NCBI RefSeq assembly: GCF_007989605.1
Contig: NZ_BJUL01000015.1
Coordinates: forward strand, 16,887 to 80,886
From: Vreelandella venusta
Lineage (GTDB): Bacteria; Pseudomonadota; Gammaproteobacteria; Pseudomonadales; Halomonadaceae
Reading direction: 5' to 3'
DNA length: 64,000 bases
Part shown: in pieces, positions 7,382-14,500 of the stretch
How the letters are laid out: each line of letters starts with the position of its first letter
Position numbering within the stretch: the first letter of the stretch is position 1
The notes under the pieces: model-generated
Told to the model about the DNA's origin: nothing
Databases searched by the model: none
Seen by the model: the letters and a program-made list of their open reading frames with translations, nothing else
Position numbers and translations under genes: made by a program

Positions 7382-8842
7382 ATGACAACGACAAATACGC
7401 CCCCCAAAACACTGTGGCTGGGCCGCTGGGGGTTTGTGCTAGCAGCCACTGGTTCGGCAGTGGGTCTGGGTAATATCTGGAAGTTTCCTTACATTACTGG
7501 CGAATTCGGAGGTGGCGCTTTTGTGCTGGTCTATTTGGCCTGCATATTGGCGGTAGGTGTGCCTATCATGATGGCTGAAATCAGCTTCGGGCGTCGTGGC
7601 AGGGGCAGCCCGATTGATGCTATCCGTCGAGTGGTGCATGAATCGGGGCGCGGCAGTTTCTGGTCGATTTTTGGCTGGATGGCCATGCTGTGTGGTTTCA
7701 TGATTCTGTCGTTCTACGTGGTGGTCGCTGGCTGGTCATTTTCCTATCTGTGGAAACTGCTGAGCGGCGGGCTAGCCGGTAATAGTGTCGATGAGATGGC
7801 GGCAATTTTTGCCGCTAATAATGCCAATCCTTTCACGTTAGGTGCCTGGAGCACGCTAGTGACGGTGCTGACCATGTTCATCGTCGGCAAAGGCGTACAA
7901 GCAGGCATCGAAAAGAGTGTTAGTTGGATGATGCCAGGCATGGTGATCATGCTGGGCATACTGATCGGCTACGGTGCTTTTTCTGGTGGCTTTGCCGAAG
8001 CTTGGTCTTTTCTGTTTTCTTTCAATGCCGAAGGGTTAAGCAGTGAAGGGCTCTTAGCAGCACTGGGGCATGCCTTCTTTACCTTGTCGCTCGCGTCTGG
8101 TGCCATTCTTACCTACGGCTCTTACCTGCCAGAAGGGCACTCCATTGCACGCACGACATTCAGTGTCGCCATTGCTGATACCGTTGTCGCGCTGATGGCT
8201 GGCTTGGCTATTTTCCCGATTATTTTCGCTAACGGAATGAATCCCGGCCAAGGGCCAGGATTGATTTTCATGAGCTTACCGCTGGCCTTCCAAGCAATGC
8301 CGTTTGGCACCTTGTTTGGTGTGCTGTTCTTCGTGATGCTATCAATGGCCGCGCTTACGTCGTCGATCTCAATGATCGAAGCGACAGTGGCTTGGCTCGT
8401 TGCCAGTAAAGGGATGACGCGTAAACGGGCATCCTGGGGTGTGGGTATCGTACTGTGGCTGGTGAGCACCCTGGCAATGCTGTCGTTCAATGTGGGCGCA
8501 GACTGGACGGTGGCAGGCCGTACTTTCTTCGACTGGCTGGATTACCTGACCTCCCGCTGGATGATGCCGCTAGGCGGTTTAGGTACGGCACTGATGGCAG
8601 GCTTCCTGCTGCGTACTGAACTATTCAGGGAAGAACTAGGACTCTCCCGTACCCAGCACACACTGTGGCTGTTTATGGTGCGTTACGTTAGCCCGTTAGG
8701 CATCGTGTTAATTTTCATCGATGCGCTGGGCCTCGCTACCCTCCAGATAGGTACTCAGTGGCCGTGGTTGCTAGCCCTGCTGGTGGTTATTACCGTGGTG
8801 GGCGAGTTGGCTAGCCCGCGCCTGCGTCACCAAGCGTCGTAA
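7382..8842 (+). CDS. Neurotransmitter:sodium symporter family transporter, probably for aromatic amino acids
   Basis: 486 residues with 11-12 predicted membrane spans, typical of bacterial SNF/LeuT-type carriers. TM1 contains FVLAATGSAVGLGNIWKFP, the sodium- and substrate-binding unwound helix, followed by the NGGGAF-equivalent EFGGGAFVL. TM6 has the FFTLSLASGAILTYGSY segment and TM8 the MAALTSSISMIE sodium-site stretch. The start has AAGG seven bases upstream. Two TyrR-box-like sites in the 416-bp leader and the adjacent tyrR-like gene suggest regulated uptake of tyrosine, phenylalanine or tryptophan driven by Na+. Substrate is inferred; related carriers also take up other amino acids. Confidence 0.85.
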   Translation: MTTTNTPPKTLWLGRWGFVLAATGSAVGLGNIWKFPYITGEFGGGAFVLVYLACILAVGVPIMMAEISFGRRGRGSPIDAIRRVVHESGRGSFWSIFGWMAMLCGFMILSFYVVVAGWSFSYLWKLLSGGLAGNSVDEMAAIFAANNANPFTLGAWSTLVTVLTMFIVGKGVQAGIEKSVSWMMPGMVIMLGILIGYGAFSGGFAEAWSFLFSFNAEGLSSEGLLAALGHAFFTLSLASGAILTYGSYLPEGHSIARTTFSVAIADTVVALMAGLAIFPIIFANGMNPGQGPGLIFMSLPLAFQAMPFGTLFGVLFFVMLSMAALTSSISMIEATVAWLVASKGMTRKRASWGVGIVLWLVSTLAMLSFNVGADWTVAGRTFFDWLDYLTSRWMMPLGGLGTALMAGFLLRTELFREELGLSRTQHTLWLFMVRYVSPLGIVLIFIDALGLATLQIGTQWPWLLALLVVITVVGELASPRLRHQAS

Positions 8843-8849
8843 GCTACCT

Positions 8850-8882
8850 AAGCGCTCCCATCGCTAGTCGATGGGAGCGCTT
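8850..8882. terminator. Bidirectional terminator
   Basis: Fourteen-base perfect arms (AAGCGCTCCCATCG / CGATGGGAGCGCTT) with a CTAGT loop lie between the stop of the symporter (+) and the stop of the Cys-rich gene (-). Confidence 0.85.
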
Positions 8883-8886
8883 TGTA

Positions 8887-9339
8887 TTAGCGTGCCGCTA
8901 ACGCATCAAAGGCATTGGCGTTAGGGCATAAGCGACGGCACTCATCAAGCTCAGCACTTGCTCGCATTGCTTTCCAACAATCGCCAACGGCTGCGCAGGC
9001 GTTGCAGGTGTCACGCAGCGCACGATAGTCAGCAAAACCGTGTTCCTTCAGCATACTCTCCTTAAGAGCACTCTCCCTGATACCGAAGCGCTGCAGCATA
9101 ACTGGCATTAAGGTGTTGGCTGGGCTGAAATGAGCGGGTTGGCCTGCTGCTAGCTGCCTTGCCACTGCCTGCTCAAAGCCTGGTTCTAGCGGTCTTTCCA
9201 GGTCATTGATCAGTGCATCATAGCTAGCGCCTGCTTGCTGCTTTATGTTGCGGGCTAACGTCGTGGTTGATGCTGTATAGCAGCGCTCTGTGAGGCGCCC
9301 CCACCAAGAGGTGGTATCGGTGTGCTGGGCAGTATCCAT
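8887..9339 (-). CDS. Cys-rich small protein, DUF6455-like, under an FNR/Anr-type box
   Basis: 150 residues from the ATG at 9339, which has GAGGGAGA at a good distance; an upstream in-frame start lacks a site. No signal peptide or membrane span is seen. The C-terminal third carries CNACAAVGDCWKAM and then ECRRLCPNANAFDAL, a C-x2-C-x6-C...C-x3-C arrangement followed by the 'CPNA' ending seen in DUF6455-type small proteins. These cysteines could bind Zn or an Fe-S cluster. A perfect TTGAT-N4-ATCAA site 65-78 bp upstream suggests induction at low oxygen. I do not know its function; family name is from motif memory. Confidence 0.6.
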   Translation of the reverse strand: MDTAQHTDTTSWWGRLTERCYTASTTTLARNIKQQAGASYDALINDLERPLEPGFEQAVARQLAAGQPAHFSPANTLMPVMLQRFGIRESALKESMLKEHGFADYRALRDTCNACAAVGDCWKAMRASAELDECRRLCPNANAFDALAAR

Positions 9340-9403
9340 GGTCAATCTCCCTCGGCGATTCTTGATGATGACATCAGTATCAACCGACGAGAGATAAACT
9401 ATC

Positions 9404-9417
9404 TTGATGCGGATCAA
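9404..9417. promoter_or_regulatory. FNR/Anr-type box
   Basis: TTGATGCGGATCAA is an exact match to TTGAT-N4-ATCAA. Its centre is about 71 bp upstream of the ATG at 9339, compatible with a class II (-41.5) activated promoter and a 30-base leader. Confidence 0.75.
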
Positions 9418-9494
9418 GTTGGTTTCAAGTGAAACAAACAGGCGGGGCCATAGTTGCTACCAAGTGACGATGACAGTGTGATGGGGATCTTATC

Positions 9495-10280
9495 CTACTT
9501 ACCAGCTTTGCAAAGTGCGACTAAGCCCGCCTTAGATGTTACGCCGAGCTTGGCGTAGGCACGCTTGCGGTAGGTTTCAGTGGTTGAAAAAGCGATCTTG
9601 AGTTTGGCCGCCGCTGTTTTGAGCGTGTGGCCACGTAGTAGATAGAGGCACAACTGACGCTCGCGTTCGGATAGCGTGGCCAGCGCGGCAGCTTCGCAAG
9701 AACTAAGCCGCTCGGGCCTGGCAGGAGCATTGCTGTAATGGCGGCGAATTAAACTGGTCAACAGCGGCGCTAAGCTATTTAAGCAATCCAGATTAGCTGA
9801 GGTGAAGGGGCCTCTCTGTGTACCTCGATAAAGATTAAGATAATAAGCGCCCTCTTTGGCGGCAATGTTGAGTGATACCTTGTCAACAAGATCTGGAAAC
9901 GCAAATAGATGATTACGATATGCTGGCGACATCGCTTCCACCTGCATAGTAGTTAATACGTCGATAAGCGTACTCTCCGGCTGGCCTGCCAGTTGGCTTA
10001 GTTGCAGGTAATTCGGATCCTGCCGGAACAGGCCACTTACGTAGATGTGAGCCAGACGATCAGCAACGCGTGGAAGCTGATGATTGGCGGCCAGTAAACA
10101 ATCGATCTCGCCGTTCGTCGAGTAGCCAAAAATCATACATTGTTCGATACCAACGGCTTGATGCAGTAACGCGAGCAGTTGGCTTTCGAAGTTGTCCCTT
10201 TCCACGGCCTCAATGCAGGTCGCCACACTTGGCAGAAGGTTTCCCCATTCGATTAGCTGGGTGTTAGTCATTTCTTGCAT
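9495..10280 (-). CDS. LuxR-family transcriptional regulator
   Basis: 261 residues. The C-terminal 65 residues are a GerE/LuxR helix-turn-helix (LSERERQLCLYLLRGHTLKTAAAKL, then TTETYRKRAYAKLGVTSKAGLV). The N-terminal 190 residues are a sensor domain that I cannot assign; the invariant aromatic and Asp residues of acyl-homoserine-lactone pockets are not obvious, so it is probably a solo that senses an aromatic compound or another metabolite. It is divergent from an MhaA-like hydroxylase, with an 8-bp perfect inverted repeat at 10326-10346 in the gap. That arrangement suggests it controls the hydroxylase pair. Confidence 0.8.
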   Translation of the reverse strand: MQEMTNTQLIEWGNLLPSVATCIEAVERDNFESQLLALLHQAVGIEQCMIFGYSTNGEIDCLLAANHQLPRVADRLAHIYVSGLFRQDPNYLQLSQLAGQPESTLIDVLTTMQVEAMSPAYRNHLFAFPDLVDKVSLNIAAKEGAYYLNLYRGTQRGPFTSANLDCLNSLAPLLTSLIRRHYSNAPARPERLSSCEAAALATLSERERQLCLYLLRGHTLKTAAAKLKIAFSTTETYRKRAYAKLGVTSKAGLVALCKAGK

Positions 10281-10325
10281 ATGTCCCCCGCCATCACGAG
10301 ATAAGCTAAAGCTAATGGTCAGTTA

Positions 10326-10346
10326 TGTCCCGTTTTTTACGGGACA
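10326..10346. promoter_or_regulatory. LuxR-type operator candidate
   Basis: Arms TGTCCCGT and ACGGGACA are perfectly complementary and are separated by five T. Length (21 bp) and symmetry fit a lux-box-like site. It is 46 bp upstream of the LuxR-type gene and 98 bp upstream of the hydroxylase. Confidence 0.7.
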
Positions 10347-10443
10347 ACCCCCTTAAAACCTTCAGTGTAGGCTAGCGCTCTATACGGCCTATATACCCTC
10401 CGTAAAACACCCATTTTAAAAATAACAGTAATAGGAGTATGTC

Positions 10444-12123
10444 ATGCGACCAGCAGGCAAGGGTGAGCTTGACTCGTTATATTTTGATTATCCGCATTTC
10501 CCCTTTGTGTGTCCCGCTGAATTGAGAGGTGAGAGGCAACAGCACCGGGTTGCCATTGTCGGGGCAGGTCCTGTCGGCGTCGTTGCCGCGCTGGAGCTAG
10601 CGCGTCAAGGTGTTCAGTCTGTACTGCTTGATGATAAGGCGACGCTCAATGATGGTTCCAGAGCGATCTGCCTATCCCGTCATAGCTTGGAAATACTCCA
10701 ACAATTAGGCCTTGAGCAGCAATTTATAGACAAAGCGCTTGGCTGGACGCGAGGGCGCTCCTATTTCCATGATCAGGAAGTCTATCGTTTTGAGATGCCA
10801 CACTCAGAACACGAACGCTTTCTGCCGATGTATAACCTACAGCAGCAGTATATTGAGCATTTTCTGGTCGGTAAGGCGATGGAAAGCCCGTTAATTGAAA
10901 TGCGCTGGCAGCAGGCCGTTAGCGATGTCACGCAAAGTGATACCGGCGTAACACTGCGTGTTTCCACTCCGCAGGGGGATTACCAATTGAGGGCCGACTA
11001 TCTGCTGGCGGCGGATGGTGGACGCAGTGTTGTGCGCAAGTCGTTTGATCTTTCGTTGCACGGTGAGTCCTATGAAGGACGCTATGTAATTGCTGATGTA
11101 CGCATGAAGTCTGACTTTCCGACCGAGCGCAGGGCTTTTTTCAGCCCTTCAGTAATGCCTGAATCTACCCTGCTGGTGCATAAACAGCCTGATGATATCT
11201 GGCGCATCGACTATCAACTATTGCCGAACGAAAGCCCCGAGCAGGCTGTTACCGAGAGTGCCATTCGTGAACGCGTTGGTATGATCATCGAGATGCTAGG
11301 CGAGGAGGGGAAGTGGGAGCTTGAGTGGTGGAGCCTTTACAAAGCCTACACGCTGGCCCTCGACGATTATCGCCATGGCCGTGTGCTGTTTATTGGTGAC
11401 AGCGCCCATTTAGTCCCCATTTTTGGTGTGCGTGGGCTTAACAACGGGCTGGCCGATGCGATTAATGCCGCCTGGAAGCTAGCCTGGGTACTCAAAGGTG
11501 AGGCTTCCGAGAAACTGCTGGATAGTTATAGTCCAGAACGGCGTGGTGCCACATTAGAGGTCTTCGCGAATGCCGGTAAGAGCACCCGCTTTATGACCCC
11601 GCCCAGTCAGGGATATCGGTTGATGCGAGATGCCGCACTATCGTTGGCCCTACGTAACGACTACGCAAGCCGCTTTGCCGATCCTCGGCAAGTTACGCCC
11701 TACACCTATGCTGAAAGCCCAGTGACGGCAGAGGATGACAAGAGTTTTAGTGCAGGTCCGATACCTGGTGCACCGTTAATCAATCGCCGATTAGGCGAAA
11801 ACAACTTCTTGCTCGACCACTTGGGAACGGGGTTCAACCTACTGGTGTTTAGTGAGGATGGTAGCGTCACGCCTGAGCTGCAGGCCGTCTTAGTCGACCT
11901 TCAGAAACACTACAGCAGTCTGGATGTATTGGTGATTGCCCGCCATGCCAGCCCGACATTTTTTACTACATTGATTGACCACCAGGGTGCTTGTTTCGAT
12001 GGTTATGACGCAAGTGCTGGAAGCGCTTACTTAGTACGCCCTGATCGTCATATCACCGCCCGCTGGAAAGCAGTTGATGCTGCTTCCCTTAGCGCCGCTT
12101 TCAAGAAAGCACTAGGAGAATAA
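10444..12123 (+). CDS. MhaA-like FAD aromatic hydroxylase, copy 1
   Basis: 559 residues of the flavin monooxygenase family (PHBH/MhpA fold). GAGPVG at 40-45 binds the FAD ADP moiety, YLLAADGGRS near residue 195 is the DG motif, and VLFIGDSAHLVPIFGVRG near 317 is the GD motif contacting FAD ribose and flavin. A C-terminal thioredoxin-like region ends in YLVRPDRHITARWK, as in MhpA-type enzymes. AGGAG lies seven bases before the ATG. Its stop overlaps the start of a small MhaB-like gene (TAATG), the same pairing as at 22.8-24.7 kb and as in the P. putida 3-hydroxyphenylacetate 6-hydroxylase. Substrate is inferred; a paralogue with different ring specificity is possible. Confidence 0.8.
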   Translation: MRPAGKGELDSLYFDYPHFPFVCPAELRGERQQHRVAIVGAGPVGVVAALELARQGVQSVLLDDKATLNDGSRAICLSRHSLEILQQLGLEQQFIDKALGWTRGRSYFHDQEVYRFEMPHSEHERFLPMYNLQQQYIEHFLVGKAMESPLIEMRWQQAVSDVTQSDTGVTLRVSTPQGDYQLRADYLLAADGGRSVVRKSFDLSLHGESYEGRYVIADVRMKSDFPTERRAFFSPSVMPESTLLVHKQPDDIWRIDYQLLPNESPEQAVTESAIRERVGMIIEMLGEEGKWELEWWSLYKAYTLALDDYRHGRVLFIGDSAHLVPIFGVRGLNNGLADAINAAWKLAWVLKGEASEKLLDSYSPERRGATLEVFANAGKSTRFMTPPSQGYRLMRDAALSLALRNDYASRFADPRQVTPYTYAESPVTAEDDKSFSAGPIPGAPLINRRLGENNFLLDHLGTGFNLLVFSEDGSVTPELQAVLVDLQKHYSSLDVLVIARHASPTFFTTLIDHQGACFDGYDASAGSAYLVRPDRHITARWKAVDAASLSAAFKKALGE

Positions 12124-12365
12124 TGCCCATGACAGCGATATCGACATCAACAGCCTCTTCACAAGCAGTTTTACCGTTTGCCGACCTTGAACAGGTTTAT
12201 GAACAGCTAGCCGTCACGCTAGATTCGGTGCCTGAGGCACAGCACACACGGCTGCTTGCCCAGTTGGCGCTAGCGCTTGCCCACCGGATACCCGATATCA
12301 ATCAGGTAGTCGCGGCGATTAATGAAGCGCGCGAGGGTACCCGCCTTAATGAGAGAAAAAAGTAG
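12123..12365 (+). CDS. MhaB-like small partner protein (DUF2783-type), copy 1
   Basis: 80 residues, acidic to neutral, helical. The segment FADLEQVYEQLAVTLDS...LLAQLALALAHRIPDINQVVAAINEA lines up with the small protein at 22826-23023 in its F-D-x4-Y-x2-L start, hydrophobic centre and V-x2-AI end. It begins inside the stop of the hydroxylase gene, so translation is coupled. In P. putida U such a small protein is the coupling partner of the MhaA flavoprotein. That function is carried over by analogy. A strong hairpin follows at 12427-12454. Confidence 0.65.
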   Translation: MPMTAISTSTASSQAVLPFADLEQVYEQLAVTLDSVPEAQHTRLLAQLALALAHRIPDINQVVAAINEAREGTRLNERKK

Positions 12366-12426
12366 GGAGGTAATTAGAAGTGGGAATTAGCGGTAAATAA
12401 GAGTGGAGGAGAAGGAGTGGGGAAGG

Positions 12427-12454
12427 AAGAGGGGAAGGAAGCGCTTCCCCTCTT
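12427..12454 (+). terminator. Terminator after the first hydroxylase pair
   Basis: Arms AAGAGGGGAAG and CTTCCCCTCTT are perfect over 11 bp with a 6-base loop, 61 bp after the stop. The 40 bases before it (12401-12440) are almost all purines, an unusual strand bias. Confidence 0.65.
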
Positions 12455-12553
12455 TAATAGAAAATATTTGATAGCGAGTGTTTGATGACGAGCGTTGGGT
12501 AAAGAGTGCTTAGCCAAGCACATTTAATAATAAAACGCTTAGTAAAGAACGTC

Positions 12554-13609
12554 TCAGGGACTAACAACACTCGCTTCGATACGCTCTTCGGCCGCTGCAT
12601 TGACTAACTGTTCATGAAAGAAGGCAAGTGCGGCAGGCGCGTCAACACCACGACTCTTTATCGACTCACTCCAGGCATCCTGTAAGTTGCTAGCAACGCC
12701 TCTCAGGTAGTCAATGTCTTGTTCCGATGCTTGGGTAAAGGTTGCGCCATTCTCTTCACCAAATTCAACGCCGCGCTGGTCGGAAACATCCATCATATAG
12801 CCAAACAAGCGTGAAAGCCGCTCACCCGATACGCTTTCAATCGCCGCTCGGTCTTCGTCCGACACTTGGTCCCAGAACATCGGGTTCATAACAATCGCAA
12901 AGCTGCCGCGATAGAAACCGCCGTCTACGGTAAGGGTGTGCGGAGCCACTTCAGCCACGCGGAAGCTGCGCAAGCTCTCAAGCGTTAGCATCGCGCCGTC
13001 GACAACGCCCTGGGAAGCTGCTTCGTAGGTGCCTGTCGGAGGAATGGAGACCCCGGTCACTGACATTGCCTCGGCTAAACCACTCATCACGCCGCCGCCC
13101 ACGCGCAGCCGTTTGCCAGCAAGCTCATCGATGGAGCTTATTTGGTCACGGGTAAATATTTGCCCTGGCCCGTGTACGCCCATCGCAACGACATCAACAC
13201 CTCGGTGCTCATTGGCTTGCTGCAAATACTCTTGGTGGGTGTGCCAATAGGCAGCCGAAGCATCTTCTGAAGAGAACTCCTCAAAGGTGGGGAACTCAGG
13301 TAGCTGCGTGGCTAGAAAACGGCCCGCCATATGGGCGTGAAAAATCCAGCTGGCGTCTGCAATGCCATCAGCAACGATCTCCATTTGTGCGGGAGGAGGC
13401 CCCATGTCATGCACCACTTCTACCGTAACACGGTCATCCGTGGCTTCCTCTATCCACGCCTTCCAGGTCGGCCAAACAATGGTATTAATACCGTGATTCG
13501 GCCCACCCCACGTGCTAACGGTGATCGTTGCCTGAGCAAATGAAGACATGCTGAACGCCATGCTGGAAAGCGCGATAGCTCCCACGAGTAAGCGAGCTGG
13601 TTGTTTCAT
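12554..13609 (-). CDS. TRAP transporter substrate-binding protein (DctP family), orphan copy
   Basis: 351 residues with a Sec signal peptide (residues 1-26, ending SMSSFAQA), so periplasmic. It is a DctP-type TRAP receptor: the mature start TITVSTWGGPNHGINTIVWP and the DGGFYRGSFAIVMNP segment are nearly identical to those of the receptor at 27138. No permease genes lie beside it, so it may hand ligand to the DctQM pair at 28.3-30.1 kb or to a distant one. It sits convergent to the first MhaAB-like pair. A promoter 116-167 bp upstream holds two palindromes that recur near the second module. Ligand probably an aromatic carboxylate, by context. Confidence 0.85.
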   Translation of the reverse strand: MKQPARLLVGAIALSSMAFSMSSFAQATITVSTWGGPNHGINTIVWPTWKAWIEEATDDRVTVEVVHDMGPPPAQMEIVADGIADASWIFHAHMAGRFLATQLPEFPTFEEFSSEDASAAYWHTHQEYLQQANEHRGVDVVAMGVHGPGQIFTRDQISSIDELAGKRLRVGGGVMSGLAEAMSVTGVSIPPTGTYEAASQGVVDGAMLTLESLRSFRVAEVAPHTLTVDGGFYRGSFAIVMNPMFWDQVSDEDRAAIESVSGERLSRLFGYMMDVSDQRGVEFGEENGATFTQASEQDIDYLRGVASNLQDAWSESIKSRGVDAPAALAFFHEQLVNAAAEERIEASVVSP

Positions 13610-13724
13610 GCGGAAACTCCAAAACGACGTTATTAACGTCTGTGTTGTTATTGGTAACGCCTAACACCGAGCAAGTGGCGCCTTCTCAGGTGGCGTAAGT
13701 TACAACGCTTACCTTGCCTTTGGA

Positions 13725-13742
13725 TAGTTTCAATAGCAACTA
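13725..13742. promoter_or_regulatory. Candidate MarR operator (imperfect copy)
   Basis: TAGTTTCAATAGCAACTA matches the perfect palindrome at 25847-25864 at 14 of 18 positions and keeps the TAGTT...AACTA ends. It is about 116 bp upstream of the orphan TRAP receptor gene. Confidence 0.4.
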
Positions 13743-13760
13743 ATTTAAAGTTGATTGAAT

Positions 13761-13776
13761 TGATACTTAAGTCTTA
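13761..13776. promoter_or_regulatory. Shared 16-bp motif, site 1
   Basis: TGATACTTAAGTCTTA, 151 bp upstream of the TRAP receptor start on the minus strand. Nearly the same sequence is found at 26979-26994, at almost the same distance from the paralogous receptor, and at 25951-25966. Confidence 0.55.
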
Positions 13777-13840
13777 ATTTTTAAAGTTTTGGAGGTTCGC
13801 TCTAACGGACAGTAAGGCTTAGTGGTTTCAATCGGCTGAT

Positions 13841-14323
13841 TCAACGAATTGGGATAGCGGTCTCTTCTTTGATATTACGCAGCACGAAATTGGAGCTGAC
13901 CTGGGAAATGCCCTCCAAGGTGAAGAGTTTTTCATTCAGAAATCGGTCATAAGCTGCCATGTCCTCGATCACTACCCGCAGTACGAAATCGGCGTTGCCG
14001 GTGGTGGCATAGCACTGCAGCACTTCTGGATATTGCAGAATGCGATTTTCGAACTCGACGGTATTGTCGATGTGGTGGCGAACCAACGTCACCATGACCA
14101 GTGCTGATAGTGGTTGGCCCACTAGGCTGGGTTCCACCAACGCCGCAAAGCGGCGGATAACGCCACTCTCCTCCAGGGCTTTTACGCGTCGCCAGCAGGC
14201 AGCGGGGGAGAGCCCGATCTGTTCGGCGAGCTCATTGTTGGTAATACGCCCCTGTTGCTGAAGCAGGGTAAGAATGCGCTGATCATGCCTGTCTAAAGTG
14301 ATTTCTTTGGTTGCTTCTTTCAT
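13841..14323 (-). CDS. Lrp/AsnC-family regulator next to indolepyruvate oxidoreductase
   Basis: 160 residues. Helix-turn-helix in residues 9-60 (LDRHDQRILTLLQQQGRITNNELA; LSPAACWRRVKALE), then a RAM domain with YATTGNADFVLRV and a final LRNIKEETAIPI. It is divergent from the 3.5-kb oxidoreductase gene with a 177-bp gap containing AT-rich stretches and short ATTTCATT/AATGAAA repeats, typical of Lrp-type control regions. It most likely regulates that gene in response to an amino acid. It resembles the AsnC-type protein at 4855 in layout but not closely in residues. Confidence 0.85.
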   Translation of the reverse strand: MKEATKEITLDRHDQRILTLLQQQGRITNNELAEQIGLSPAACWRRVKALEESGVIRRFAALVEPSLVGQPLSALVMVTLVRHHIDNTVEFENRILQYPEVLQCYATTGNADFVLRVVIEDMAAYDRFLNEKLFTLEGISQVSSNFVLRNIKEETAIPIR

Positions 14324-14500
14324 GGTGTCATTTCATTTATTTGTGGTTTGTTGAATATCATTGCGTCAAAGCTAAAAAAATGAAAGTAATGATTAATAAC
14401 CAGACGTTTGAAGAGCTAATTAGCAAGCACCTTTAGTGCGCTCTTGGCTAGACTCAGATGTATTACAACCATAACTCTTCAACCGTACTGGTGAACTCTC

